64,000 bases of DNA from Ceratothoa steindachneri (taxonomy: Eukaryota; Arthropoda; Malacostraca; Isopoda; Cymothoidae). The stretch covers positions 100,565,578 to 100,629,577 of the forward strand of contig OZ018321.1 of NCBI GenBank assembly GCA_963969495.1, written 5' to 3'. The notes beneath the pieces are model-generated. The model searched no databases. It worked only from the letters and a program-made list of their open reading frames with translations, and was not told where the DNA came from. Both the position numbers and the translations under genes were made by a program. Of this stretch, positions 24,289 to 34,987 are shown in pieces (position 1 is the stretch's first letter; the number at the start of each line of letters is the position of its first letter).

Positions 24289-25080
24289 TTATTAGAATGC
24301 CAGCTGAAATCTAAAAAACGGTACGACATACTCGCGGCCCTCCGTGCGTGGAAAAGCGTGAGGAAGAATGCGAATTTGTTTAATTACAGTAGAAACATCG
24401 TTTATAATGTTAAACAGTAGTATGACGAGGCTGAGAATAAGAAAGAAGTGCCTATTGTCCTACATGTCAAATTTTCTGTCTTTTTATGTTTAGAACGTAG
24501 TCAGTTATGCGAGCCAGATTAGGTCTCTTTGCATTGTACTCATAGCCCCAATTTCAATGCGGACCTTTAAATTGAGGTGCTGGAGACTAGATTCAAGCCT
24601 TGGATGGACTAAGGAGCCGCGGAATGGCCTTATGTTTTCCAGCAAAATTATATTCCCGCGCACAAGGCAAAGTAGAGATAGACGCGGTTGTCTAATAATA
24701 TCTCCCATCACTGGTCCTAAACTTGTGGCCGCCCAGCTCCCACGACTACAACCCTCTAGATTATTCCGTGTAATACGTTGTTGAGATAGATGTCAACATG
24801 GCTGCTCACAAAATTTTTGGATCTCTTCATCGTTATGCTATCAAGGAAAATCCTGTTCTTTCAATCAGCGGTGACCATGGTTAGAGCTCGATACACACAC
24901 CTGTCCCACTGAGACAGGGATTCCCATTCCAATTTATCCTCACATAGATTATCATTCACACCCCATAGTCTACTGCTAAATAATGAATGGATCAAAATCA
25001 GAGCTTTAATCTTTAACCTTATTTTAAAATTTTGGGTTCACCCACGCCTCAATTTTGTGTAAACATTAGTGTCTGCGATC
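24289..25080 (+). pseudogene. Second Tc1/mariner-lineage transposase relic, internally deleted
   Basis: The plus strand reads KKRYDILAALRAWKSVRKNA then LFNYSRNIVYNVKQYYDEAE (N-terminal HTH), and after a jump KPWMD, GAAEWPYVFQQNYIPAHKAK and RLSNNISHHW. The intact family has FQQDSAP..HKA, so the catalytic Asp is Asn here. The catalytic block is nearly adjacent to the HTH, so several hundred bases between them are missing. The family is distinct from the other Tc1 and mariner relics in this window. Confidence 0.65.
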
Positions 25081-25249
25081 AGATATCAACTAGTGGGATC
25101 AAAGCTAAACTCTTACCAGTATAATTTTCTTCATTCTTATATAGGAAGTAGAATAAAACTCTATTTTCAAAGAAAGAACAAATCTGGGAATTTAAAAGAC
25201 AAAAGAAAAATTTAGAGGCAATGTTATCCATTGTGGAGTTAATGGTATT

Positions 25250-26491
25250 TGTGATAGAACGGGTTGAGGCCGCTTAATTTCAACCACTATCCCATGTTAT
25301 TTAAAACCACGATGCTACCCACGTGCATCTTCGCTTTGAAGCCTGAGGCCTTATCGCAGCCACCTGAGTCAATGTTTAAACAAGGAGGTTTATCTTCCCC
25401 CGTCCGCTCCATGCACCGACCTCGCCAGATTGAGTTAGGCTTATGGGCAGATAAGGCATTGTTCTCAGGCTCGGCTGTGCATTCCCTCGAAGCTCCCACT
25501 CCATTGTCCCCCACGCCAAGAAGATGTCCCGCCTATTTATATGGAAACTTAACCACTAAGATTCAGATTGGAGATCCAGATTTTCGTCGCGAAACATCAC
25601 TACGATCCACTCTCACCTTGTGCGCCAAGGGACTTTGACCTCAAGATTCACCATCACTTGTCCAGAAGAAGGACAATATCCCTTGAGTGCCAAGGTTCGA
25701 GCCTTCGTGACGCCAAGTCCACAAGGCTTCTCCTGTTGTTCAGAAAAAACAACGTTAGAACAGCCATTGTTCGTTCGAGCCCGTTGACAAAAAACAGTTC
25801 TAACCCCCCCCTTCCCTGTTGTTCAGAAGAGAACAACGTAGAACAGCCATTGTTCGTTTGAGCCCCTTGCCAAGAAACGGTTTTCACATTTCCCCCTTGT
25901 TGTTCAGAAAAGAAAAACATTAGAACAGCCATTGTTCTCGAGCCCGTAGACAAGAGACGGTTCTCACCCCCGCCCCCTGTTGTTCAGAAGAGAACAACGT
26001 AGAACAGCCATTGTTCTTTAAGCCGTTCGTCAAGAAACGGTTCTCATTCCCAACACGCCACGCCAGGATCATTTAATTCCCCCCTCCCTTCGGCTGGAAC
26101 TCGCCAGCGGACCGAAAATTCCTTAACGTCACCTTCCTCTGCACAACAATAATAATTACGTAAGCCAAACGTTACCTTTGAGTTTTAACCCTTTTGCCAA
26201 CTCTATCCTGTGCTTTTAATGGTTTAGCAAACCATCTCATCCCTTTAATTTATATTTGTTTTCCCACGACCCTTTCCAATTCTCTGTTTATGTCAATATT
26301 TTCCGTTTTGTGTGTTGTTGATAGTTTTTATTAATAAAACTCTATTTTATTAATGATAGCAATATTATTATCGTTGAGCTCAGTTCCACTCCTTAATCGG
26401 CTAGCCTAGACATCCACGCACTCTAAAGATAATTAAATAAGTTCCCTCAACGAATAGTTATATATGGTATATCGTCGAGAGTCCATTCTAC

Positions 26492-26495
<4 letters not shown>
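25250..26495 (+). repeat. Left (5') LTR of element C, four internal 80-bp repeats
   Basis: 1246 bp. Contains four tandem units spaced 80-83 bp (GTTGTTC cores at 25735, 25818, 25899, 25979), each with an inverted repeat GTTGTTC..GAACAAC and a second AGAACA-5 bp-TGTTC inverted pair, and ending in a pyrimidine run. An AT dinucleotide run follows the LTR (26496-26523). A TGGTATCAAG box at 26543-26552 is the likely primer-binding site. Confidence 0.8.
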
Positions 26496-26531
<36 letters not shown>

Positions 26532-26883
26532 ATATTTAAATTTGGTATCAAGTGTGTAAGGTTTAACGCTATATCTTTGCAAACACTGGTCTCAGTCGAG
26601 TAAAGCATAGTGTTATTCGTTATAATAATAGAGTATAGTAGTTCCATTTTGTTCAACGATTGCTATCCCCTTTTTTGAAACTTAAGAAGCTAGAGTAGCT
26701 CAAGGAAATGTTATAATAATTTGTTTGTATTTTTTGGGGGGGATTTTAGATAGTGGTTATTTAGATCGAGAAACCAAGTACGAATAGGTCAGTGCCCATA
26801 TTAAGGTAAGCTAATTCTCTAGAAGCATAATTCTTGTTGCAAGGAATTTTAGTTGGTTGACTATTGCGCCCCCAAGTGCAAAG

Positions 26884-28556
26884 ATGACTCAGTTCGAAAT
26901 CTTTAAATCGCAAGGAGAATTCTTGGGACTTTCCGGAAAAGAACTAATTGAGTACGTTCAAGATGAGCAAAGAACGGAAAGAGAAAAGTTAAGAGAAGAA
27001 AAAGAAAGAGAAAGAGAAGAAAGAGAAAGAGAAATCCAACGAGAAGAGAGAGAAAGAGAAAGAGAAAGAGAAATCCAACGAGAAGAAGAAGAAAGAGAAA
27101 TCCAATGAGAAGAAAGAGAAAGAGAGGAATGGAAAAGACAAGCTGAGCTTCACCATCAGATTGAATTAACTCGTGTTGAAGCAGAAATACAGTCATCCAG
27201 TTCACGTTCTGAAGCCCCTCCCCCCTCCTTAATCTCCCACTAAAGCTCCCCAATTTCAAGGACGGAGAGGATTTCGGAGCATTTTTAGCCCACTTCGAAA
27301 AGATCCTCGAAATCAATAACATGGATCTGGAGGCTGAAGGTGTAATCAGATTACTTCCCTTGTTAAATTGTAAATTGAGCGAAATTTTTATATCTTCACC
27401 ATCTCAATGTAAAATTAACTACAGTACCTTAAAAGCTAAGTTATTGGCCGCTCATAATATGACTCCCGATTTCTACCGCCAAGAACTTCGAGGAGGTCGT
27501 ATTAAACCCGGACAGACGTTCCGTCAATTCGGATGCATTCTTCAGAGGAGTTTTAAATTTTGGTTAGAATCCTCAAAGGTTGATCCTAACTACGAGTCCT
27601 TAACCGACTTCGTGTTGCGGGATCAATTTTTGGCGTCTCTTCCGACGCAGATCCACGCGTTCGTCAAGGATCGTCAGTGCCAGACCTTTAAAGAATGTAC
27701 CGAAGAAGCGGATGTCTATGCCGCAAGCCATAATTTATACCCAAAGGAGAATCGAACTTCTCACCAATCCCCCTACAAGGAAAGAAGGAAGCATTCGCGA
27801 CCCTTCACAGGAAAGCCGACGAAGTTTCCGAACCCCGTAAAACTCCAAAACTTCTTTCCCCAAAACAAACAACGGGACTCCAAACCTCCCGTTAAGCTTT
27901 CTCCTCCATCTCTCTTCCCGAAGCGACCAATCATATGCTTCACCTGTGGTGTAGAAAACCACATGAGCTGGAATTGCTCCCAAAATTCTAGGCTTAAGAG
28001 CGGACCAGCCCACCAAGTTCACCAGATTAACGCCACCCCGGCTTCGCACGTGGTGCAGACCCAAGCAGCAACTTCTCCCCCTCCGTCAGGCCACCAGGTA
28101 AATTTTATTTTTGATAAAAGTTCATCGGGAACTTTGAAATTTGAGGAGGGCAGCGTGAACGGCTGCCGAGTATCGACTCTCGTCAGGGACACAGGTGTAC
28201 GTGTTATCGTGTCTAACGAACTCCTTCCCCAAGTGGACCCTAACCACGAAAAATTTGCGGTGGCACATGACTACCTTGGGCGGGCGAACCAATTCCCCGT
28301 CGTTAGATGTTACCTGCAGTGTCAATATTATGATGGCTGGGCTGAAGTCATTTCAGAACCCATACAATTCTGTTTCTTCCTTATAGGACAGAGCCCCCAA
28401 GTAAGTTCCGACCCTGTGTCTCAGGCTGCCCTTCCTCGAGGCCGAGCTAAGAAAGAAGCCCATAGCCCGTCCCCATCAGAACCCCGATACCGTCCGATTT
28501 CTCGGACACCCTTAACCAGGACTTTTGGACGGCACAAAAGGAGTGTGAATTTCTAA
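26884..28556 (+). pseudogene. Gag-protease of element C, frameshifted
   Basis: The first frame starts at ATG 26884 (MTQFEIFKSQGEFLGLSGKE) and enters a long Glu/Arg run (EREREEREREIQ-like), ending at TGA 27106. The rest of gag is open in another frame from about 27231 to 28556. It aligns with A: HFEKILEIN, the RIKPGQTFRQFG block, FVKDRQCQTF, a CX2CX4HX4C knuckle CFTCGVENHMSWNC (about 27939-27980), and a retropepsin block with LVRDTG (about 28180). At least one frameshift in or after the purine-rich coiled-coil stretch breaks the frame. The protein would form the particle and process the polyprotein. Confidence 0.75.
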
Positions 28557-29640
28557 CACCCTTAGGCGATAAGGCCCAAGACAAGGACACGGAGACTGTC
28601 CGTGGATCCCAAGAAAAAAAGTACCCCCAACGCGCCCATGGAGATACGTTCATAGCACTGGACGAAACATCGGCGCTTGAAGAAGATTACCCCGCGGAGT
28701 CCCTTAATGTAATCCAGACAGTGTGCATCCAACCTGATGCCGATTACCCTCCTCCTTCCCTACCAGGCGAGTCTTTTGAACCCTCTGACATGGATATTGA
28801 CGCGCAGCTGGCACCACATCCAAAGAGTCAGCCACAAGAACTATTTGAATGGAGTCACCATTTAACCACCCTATTAGCTCTTTTCAAGCGACTGCGCGAA
28901 AATGGCCTCACCATTGGCCCCAGCAAATGCCATTTTGCCCACGAAACCATAAAATACTGGGTTTCAAAATAGGACAAAGCAAGTTAGGTCCCGTAGAGGA
29001 CAAGATTAAGGCAATCGCCGACATACCCCTCCCAAATACTAAGAAGCAATTAAGATCGTTCCTAGGATCAGCTTCTTACTATCGGCTATTTGTTCAAAAT
29101 TTCGCTGCATTTCCGGCGCCCCTCAGCTCCCTTCTTAGAAAGAATTCCCCCGATCGTCTACGTTGGAATGATTTCGCTGTTTCCCCTTTTAATTAGCTCA
29201 AGAGTAAGCTCATTTTTGCCCCCATTTTAAAGTTGCCCAACCCGGAAAAATCCTTTGGGATTAAGACCGATGCGAGCAACAAGGGCATTGGAGGTGCACT
29301 CCTTCAATACGAGGATAACGGAACGAGTCATCCAGTTGCATATGCTAGTCGCCAATTATTACCACGCGAAAAGAGATATGCCACTATAGAGAAGGAAGCT
29401 CTATCAATTATCTGGGTTATAAACAAATTCAAAATGTACTTGATAAGAAAAGAATTTCAGATAGGAACCGACCACCGTCCGTTAGCATATATTCGGAATG
29501 TACGACACTCCAACGGTCAAATTATGCGCTGGAGTTTACTCTTGCAAGAGTATCAATTTAAAATAAATTATATACAAGGTTCCGATAACCAGGTTGCTGA
29601 CGCACTCAGTAGGAATGCGTTACCGAATAGCGTAGAGTAA
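28557..29640 (+). pseudogene. Pol remnants of element C (integrase-RT linker, RT thumb, RNase H)
   Basis: After gag-protease, the integrase core is absent. NVIQTVCIQPDADY (about 28709) matches the linker that follows the integrase C-terminus in A. It then jumps straight to the RT thumb (SHHLTTLLALFKRLRENGLT, about 28855), so fingers and palm are lost. A frameshift near 28965 leads to RSFLGSASYYRLF (about 29055), with a stop at 29194. The last part, 29233-29640, is an open 136-codon RNase H with KTDASNKGIGGALLQYE, TIEKEAL and GTDHRPL (the catalytic Asp-Glu-Asp set is present) and the ending VADALSRN. Confidence 0.75.
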
Positions 29641-30057
29641 TTGTATTCGTAGGATTAGGATCTCTCTGTATGTATATACTGTCTTGTACGACTTAAATTA
29701 CATTCTCTTGTAATATAATTAGTTAAAGTATATGTCTGAATTTTGTAACGCTCAATGCCTATTTTTTTTTGTATGTATATATATGTATTTGTACCCGTTA
29801 AATTACGTATAAATTATTTTGTCCCATATGTACTAATTTTATATCATTTCATTGTTCCATGCCCCTTTTTTTTATTAAGTTTGTATTAAAGGTTATTTTC
29901 CCCTGTAATCAAAAGATCAAAATAATCATATGTATTGAGGTAATACTAGTTAGGTGCATGAAGGTACGGTTGGTACAAGAAAACGAGTTCCCCACAACGG
30001 AGCTCTATCGTTGTCCCTTCTCTTCTTTTTTCTTTTTTCGAAGTAACAACTTCCCCC

Positions 30058-30070
30058 GGAATGGAGGGGG
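30058..30070 (+). other. Polypurine tract of element C
   Basis: GGAATGGAGGGGG directly before the right LTR, the expected plus-strand primer for reverse transcription. Confidence 0.65.
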
Positions 30071-31154
30071 TGTGATAGAACGGATTGAGGCCGCTTAATT
30101 TCAACCACTATCCCATGTTATTTAAAACGACGATGCTACCCACGTGCATCTTCGCTTTGAAGCCTGGGCCCTTATCGCAGCCACCTGAGTCAATGTTTAA
30201 ACAAGGAGGTTTATCTTCCCCCGTTCGCCCCATGCGTCGAAATCGCCAGATTGAGTTAGGCTTATGGGCAGATAAAGCATTGTTCTCAAGGCTCGGCTGT
30301 GTATTCCCTCAAAGCTCCCACTCCATTGTCCCCCACGCCAAGAAGATGTCCCGCCTATTTATATGGAAACTTAACCACTAAGGTTCAGATTGGAGATCCA
30401 GATTTTTGTCGCGAAACATCACTACGACACACTCTCACCTTGTGCACCAAGGGACCTCGACCCTTGAGATTCACCATCACTTGTCCAGAAGAAGGACAAT
30501 ATTCCTTGAGTGCCAAGGTATGAGCCTTCATGACACCAAGTCCACAAGGCTTCTCCTGTTCTCCAGAAAGAGAACAACGTTAGAACAGCTATTGTTCGTT
30601 CAAGCCTGTTGACAAGAAACGGTTCTTACCCCCCCCCCCACCTCCCTGTTGTTCAGAGGAGAACAACATAGAACAGCCATTGTTCGTTTGAGCCTCTTCG
30701 CCAAGAGACGGTTCTCACCCTTCACGTCGCCTTCCTCTGCACAACAAGTATAATTACGTAAGTCGAACGTTATCTTTGAGTATTTAACCCTTTTGCCAAC
30801 TCTATCCTGTGCTTTAAATGGTTCAGCGAACCATCTCATCCCTTTAATTTATATTTGTTTTACCTTTTTGAATCTCTTAATCCCCTGTTTAGCTCGATTT
30901 CCCACGACACTTTCCAATTCTCTGATTATGTCAATATTTTCCGTTTTGTGTTTTGTTGATAGTTTTTATTAATAAAACTCTATTTTATTAATGATAGCAA
31001 TATTATTATCCTTGAGCTCAGTTCCACTCCTTAAGCATATTGAAGATACATAATATCGGCCAGCCTAGACATCCACGCACTCTAAAGATAATTAAATAGG
31101 TTCCCTCAACGAATAGTTATATATGGTATATCTTCGAGAGTCCATTCTACGAAA
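30071..31154 (+). repeat. Right (3') LTR of element C, two internal repeats
   Basis: 1084 bp. Colinear with the left LTR but with two 80-bp repeat units instead of four, which accounts for most of the 162-bp length difference. It has an extra segment near 30865-30900 and another near 31033-31060 (CATATTGAAGATACATAA) absent from the left LTR. These length differences suggest repeat-unit gain or loss after insertion. Confidence 0.8.
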
Positions 31155-32495
31155 GTATTAATTGACAAGTACTACTTAACCACAACATTCAACCAGTTAA
31201 GGTCTCACCTGGAGAATGTCGTGAAGGCAGATGTTGGTTTTGGCCCTTTCGAATGATTTCGCAACTCTTCATATCGTTCTATTAGTGAGCATAATCTCAT
31301 AAGATTAAATTGCTTGATTTGGTGCACAACCTATTTTCTTTTCCCCCGTGCGCAATTTGTATCGATTTACCTGAAACGTCGTGTAAAATATCTGGCTAGA
31401 ATAAACATCTCCACCAGACTAAACGATCTACCAGACCTGACTTTCTAATAAAAAAAAACAAGAAAAAATATTCTCCTAGAGAACTCGTTGGCCATATCTT
31501 CCAATCTGGCAAGATCAAAATATCAACCTAAATAAAACAATTGAGCCAAAGCCACATTGCTTAGAATGGCTAGATTCTCCGAGTGAGCAGAAACAACCTC
31601 CAGAAACAATCTAACCAACCTAAAAGTATCAAACAGACCTAACTATTTAACCAGACCAAACTTTATAACAAAACCAAGCCATTCAACTTGCTAAAACTAT
31701 CAGAGTATATTAAGCCATTCATCGAGCAAAACTCTTCGCCTAACTGAGCTAGTAAACCAAAATAAGCTTTCCAATAAGGCAAATTATTCAACCAGACCAT
31801 CTCAATCTACCATGGATACACGAAAATTTAATTGCCCGAATACCCTCACAGGCAATTTTGTATCTTCTGGAATGTAAGATTCTCTTAGGCTGTTTAATGG
31901 AGTTCATTTTCCTCTGTTTTCCTCATAACCAAATCCTAATTTCGCTTACACATTCAACTCAATTGATATCCTGTCACTTTTTTCAGGTTACTGGAAAAAT
32001 CAAATTCGTCTCAACCACTGATTCCCAACTCGGGGTGTACACTCCTTTTGTGTGGGCTGAGGAAATTTTGGTGAGGCATGGGCGTAGAACCTATCTACTT
32101 GAATTTTACTCATTTAGCTAAATGGCAATTTAGCAATCAATAGGTATATGAAGTGAGATAAAAATTGGTTCATTGGTTGATTTAGCTTAGTCGCTTCATC
32201 TTGTTTGTGGATGGCCTATGCAGTAAGTTATGATTAACACGGTATTTTCTGCTTCAATTGCAGTCTGAGTGGCAAAATAGGCCAATAGAGAATTTTGTGT
32301 TTATTTTTATTTTTAATTATTCTTTTGTGATCAATATACATTTAAAATTCTTTTGTACTCAATAATTAAAATTATATTATCAAAAATAGTTTTATTTTTT
32401 AATCATTTTTCAACCACCAATGGGGCATAGGTTTTTCTGGAAAGTTAGAGGGTTGGAAAACTTTGATCTAAACTAAAAAATTATCTCTGAATTTT

Positions 32496-32626
32496 TTAAT
32501 TTTCTTCTTCATCCTCTACATCTTGAAGAGATAATCGTAACATTTTGATGTAATGACTGTCGCTTCCTCTTCTTCTTGCAATCCATTGTTCTGATACAGC
32601 CTCATCTGCTAGCACTTTTAGGATGT
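32496..32626 (-). CDS. Candidate terminal exon of an unidentified host gene
   Basis: The minus strand is open for 48 codons (from 32642) and ends at TAA 32498-32496. It reads DILKVLADEAVSEQWIARRR then GSDSHYIKMLRLSLQDVEDE, followed by a short acidic end, a plausible globular C-terminus with an acidic tail. A CACAG just upstream (AG at 32628-32627) could be a 3' splice site, and an AATAAA occurs on the minus strand near 32392, about 100 bases after the stop. Against it: the sequence upstream of the acceptor is not pyrimidine-rich (a long G run on this strand), no neighbouring exon was recognised, and I cannot name the protein. Confidence 0.25.
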
Positions 32627-33033
32627 CTGTGCAATGCGCATGTTACCCCCCCCCCCCCCCCGAATACAGTCTTATTTTTTCCACCGCCCAATTAAATATT
32701 ATAGAAGAAACAATTGGATGATATATGACCCCATTCATGTGGGCTATTAGCTCTTCTCCCTTTAAATCTTATGTCTGTCTTCTTTTATTTTTCCACCATC
32801 TAGTTGTTCTTTGCAGGAGGTTCAAACTCGTAGGAATTTGTCCCAGTAATTTGAATTCTCTTCTCTTGACCCCATTATTTAGGGTTGTGCGATTCATCAT
32901 TCAGGGTATCTTTATTTATGATCTTTGTCATTTATCTATGTAATTTGTAGTAATTGCTGTAATATAAGGAATTCATATCAGCTTTATTTTTATGTTCCCT
33001 TATTCAACTTTCATTTTTCGGAACGTCGTTTTT

Positions 33034-33058
33034 GCTAACCTAACATAACCTAGCCTAA
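33034..33058 (+). repeat. Five degenerate CCTAA-like pentamers
   Basis: GCTAA-CCTAA-CATAA-CCTAG-CCTAA. The arthropod telomere unit is TTAGG/CCTAA, so this could be a tiny interstitial telomere-like tract, or chance. Confidence 0.3.
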
Positions 33059-33266
33059 TTCAGTTTTCTCCATGTTACTTTGGAAAGGTTTATACAGCAA
33101 ACTAGACTGTATTCTATTTTATTCGATTCTCTCTAGGATTAAATAAAATTGTGAAAACTTACCGATAAAATAAACAATTCATTTCTGAATGGGACGCGAA
33201 TTAGAAAAGACCGACTTTTCCAGTCAGGATTTCAATAAAAAACAAAGACTATCTACAAAAACTGAG

Positions 33267-34706
33267 TGTCGTAGAATGACCCTTGGCTTTGATCACTCTA
33301 CGCTTTGACCCCCTTTTAGTAGCGGTATGTTTTAAGGGGCGTGAGTTACTTCTATGATGAAGTAGGCTTTGTTCTAAGAGTGCTATTTTAGTGGTTTAGT
33401 CCTTAAGGAAGAGCTATTTTTAAACACATAAGGATAAGAGGAAACACCAGAATCTACCAAAAATAAACATGTATTTTAAATTAAATATTACAAACCAACA
33501 GTAAAAGCATTTCTATATTTGGCCTCAAAGAATTTTAAATGACAAAACATAAACAAGTAGGCTTTCAATAAACAAACCAATTGCCAATTAGTATTTTTAT
33601 CACGACCCTATTTGTTTAGCATAAAACATTAAATTAATGTACTGTCATCTACAAACACATATGACCTAGGTTCAAGAATAATGGTTTCTGCTCTCCTTTA
33701 AAACGTGGGACGTACTAAACTTCTACTATCGCAATAGATATATAAATGTTATTGTTAACTTACGGGTAGGTAACAGGGATTGCCGGATGTCGCTGCAGGA
33801 CTTATCTCTCGCTTTGAAGTGGTGTGGCCGCTGGTTGAAATTTTCGAGGAGGGAATGCTTCTTAAACGTAATTAAAGAACGGGAGCTCGTTGGGGCAGGG
33901 TTGTTCTCTCTCACTCTTACGGTGCTTGAGATGTGAGAATCACTCGAGTGTGAGCGGCTTTACTTTTCTTTAGTCGGACTTCTTTGCAGACGGAAAAGGC
34001 TTCTTCGGTATGGCACCGATATAAAACTTGACTAATTAGGTTAATACGGCCCTGAAAGGGAGGGGATCGATTTTCTCAATCTGATCCAAACGTTTCTCAC
34101 GGAAATAGTCTTGTATGGCTGAAGGATCGATCTTTACGAACTAATCTTTCTTCTGGCGAATCGACTTCTAAAAATCTTCTTGTCTAGCTGATGGATCGAT
34201 CTTCACGACCTAATCCTACCCTGGCGTATCGACTTCAGATAATCCTCTTCTCTTTCTTTGCGGGGCTTATTTATAGGCGGATTGCCGCCCCATCTAAAGG
34301 GGAAAGTGACCAGGCCACAGATGCAAAAGGAGTGGGGGAGCGAATGGTGAGTTAGCATCTGGGGAGAGCGAGAATTCCTGAGGTGGCACTGGGGTGCCCA
34401 AGTCAGCTCGCAAATTGTAGGCTCGTAACCGCACCGCTACTTGGCGTGCCTTCTGACTCGCACCGTTTTTTTTTCCTAACCACGAGTTATGGGTCTCGTA
34501 GGTCATTCGATCGTTAGAGCGTCGTTTAAGGACCTTAGGTGGTCGCCTTCAAACATATGTTAGCTCCAACTGCCCACAGCGGAGAGAAGATCACACATGG
34601 TAAGCATTTTCGCCGGCTACCTTTCCCACGCTTCTCCTCATGAAGGGAGGGGGGCTTGAATGTACCTATACTCCTCCAGGAGGCTTAATGTAGCCATTTC
34701 TCCACA
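33267..34706 (-). repeat. LTR A1 (3' LTR of copy 1)
   Basis: 1440 bp, TGTCGTAG...TCTCCACA on the plus strand. Contains spaced GGATCGAT boxes (34064, 34124, 34193) in a degenerate 60-69-bp tandem repeat. On the minus strand, AAGAATGGAGGTAAA (34721-34707) adjoins it and is the likely polypurine tract. Confidence 0.85.
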
Positions 34707-34987
34707 TTTACCTCCATTCTTAAGAAAATAACGGAAGGGGGGGGGGGGTTCCAATCCGACGTTTACAATAATATACATGGGTAACTTACGGAACATTATA
34801 TTATACAATAAATTCTAGTTCACTCGGGAATGCCTCGATAACATTTCACCTGACCTTACATTAATTCCTATATTACTGTGCCAACTTAGGATTTTCTTAC
34901 CTACCACTCGGGTTACTCGCCCCTACTTACTTACAATTCTACTGATTTACACTTAACTTTGCTATAATACAATAGTTGGGCTGCTCC

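Larger units (their letters stand above)
25250..31154 (+). mobile_element. LTR retrotransposon C (Gmr1/gypsy-like), defective, with GTATT target duplication
   Basis: LTR-gag-(partial pol)-LTR on the plus strand. GTATT occurs just before the left LTR (25245-25249) and just after the right LTR (31155-31159). LTRs run TGTGATAG...TACGACA (left) and ...TACGAAA (right, one terminal substitution). The polypurine tract GGAATGGAGGGGG abuts the right LTR. Gag and protease are close relatives of element A. The integrase catalytic core and the RT fingers/palm are deleted, and several frameshifts occur. It needs proteins from elsewhere to move. Confidence 0.85.
31155..33261. other. Unique AT-rich region between two LTR elements; possible exon sites
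   Basis: No TE recognised. 31430-31810 is strongly depleted of G on the plus strand, with recurring AACCAGACC-like words. A pyrimidine-rich acceptor (ends CAG at 31984-31986), an 84-base open stretch and a GTGAGG donor (32071) form a weak exon-like unit. A minus-strand candidate terminal exon lies at 32496-32626. A 16-C run is at 32646-32661. Confidence 0.4.

Noticed and set aside
25735..26040. Canonical steroid-hormone response elements
   Set aside because: Half-sites fit but the spacer is 5 bases, not 3; reported only as inverted repeats.
25735..26040. CRISPR-like array (regular 80-bp spacing)
   Set aside because: The units are whole-unit tandem repeats inside an LTR with no variable spacers, in a eukaryotic context.
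32646..32661. Run of 16 C as a functional element
   Set aside because: Homopolymer tract, prone to slippage and sequencing error; no associated structure.
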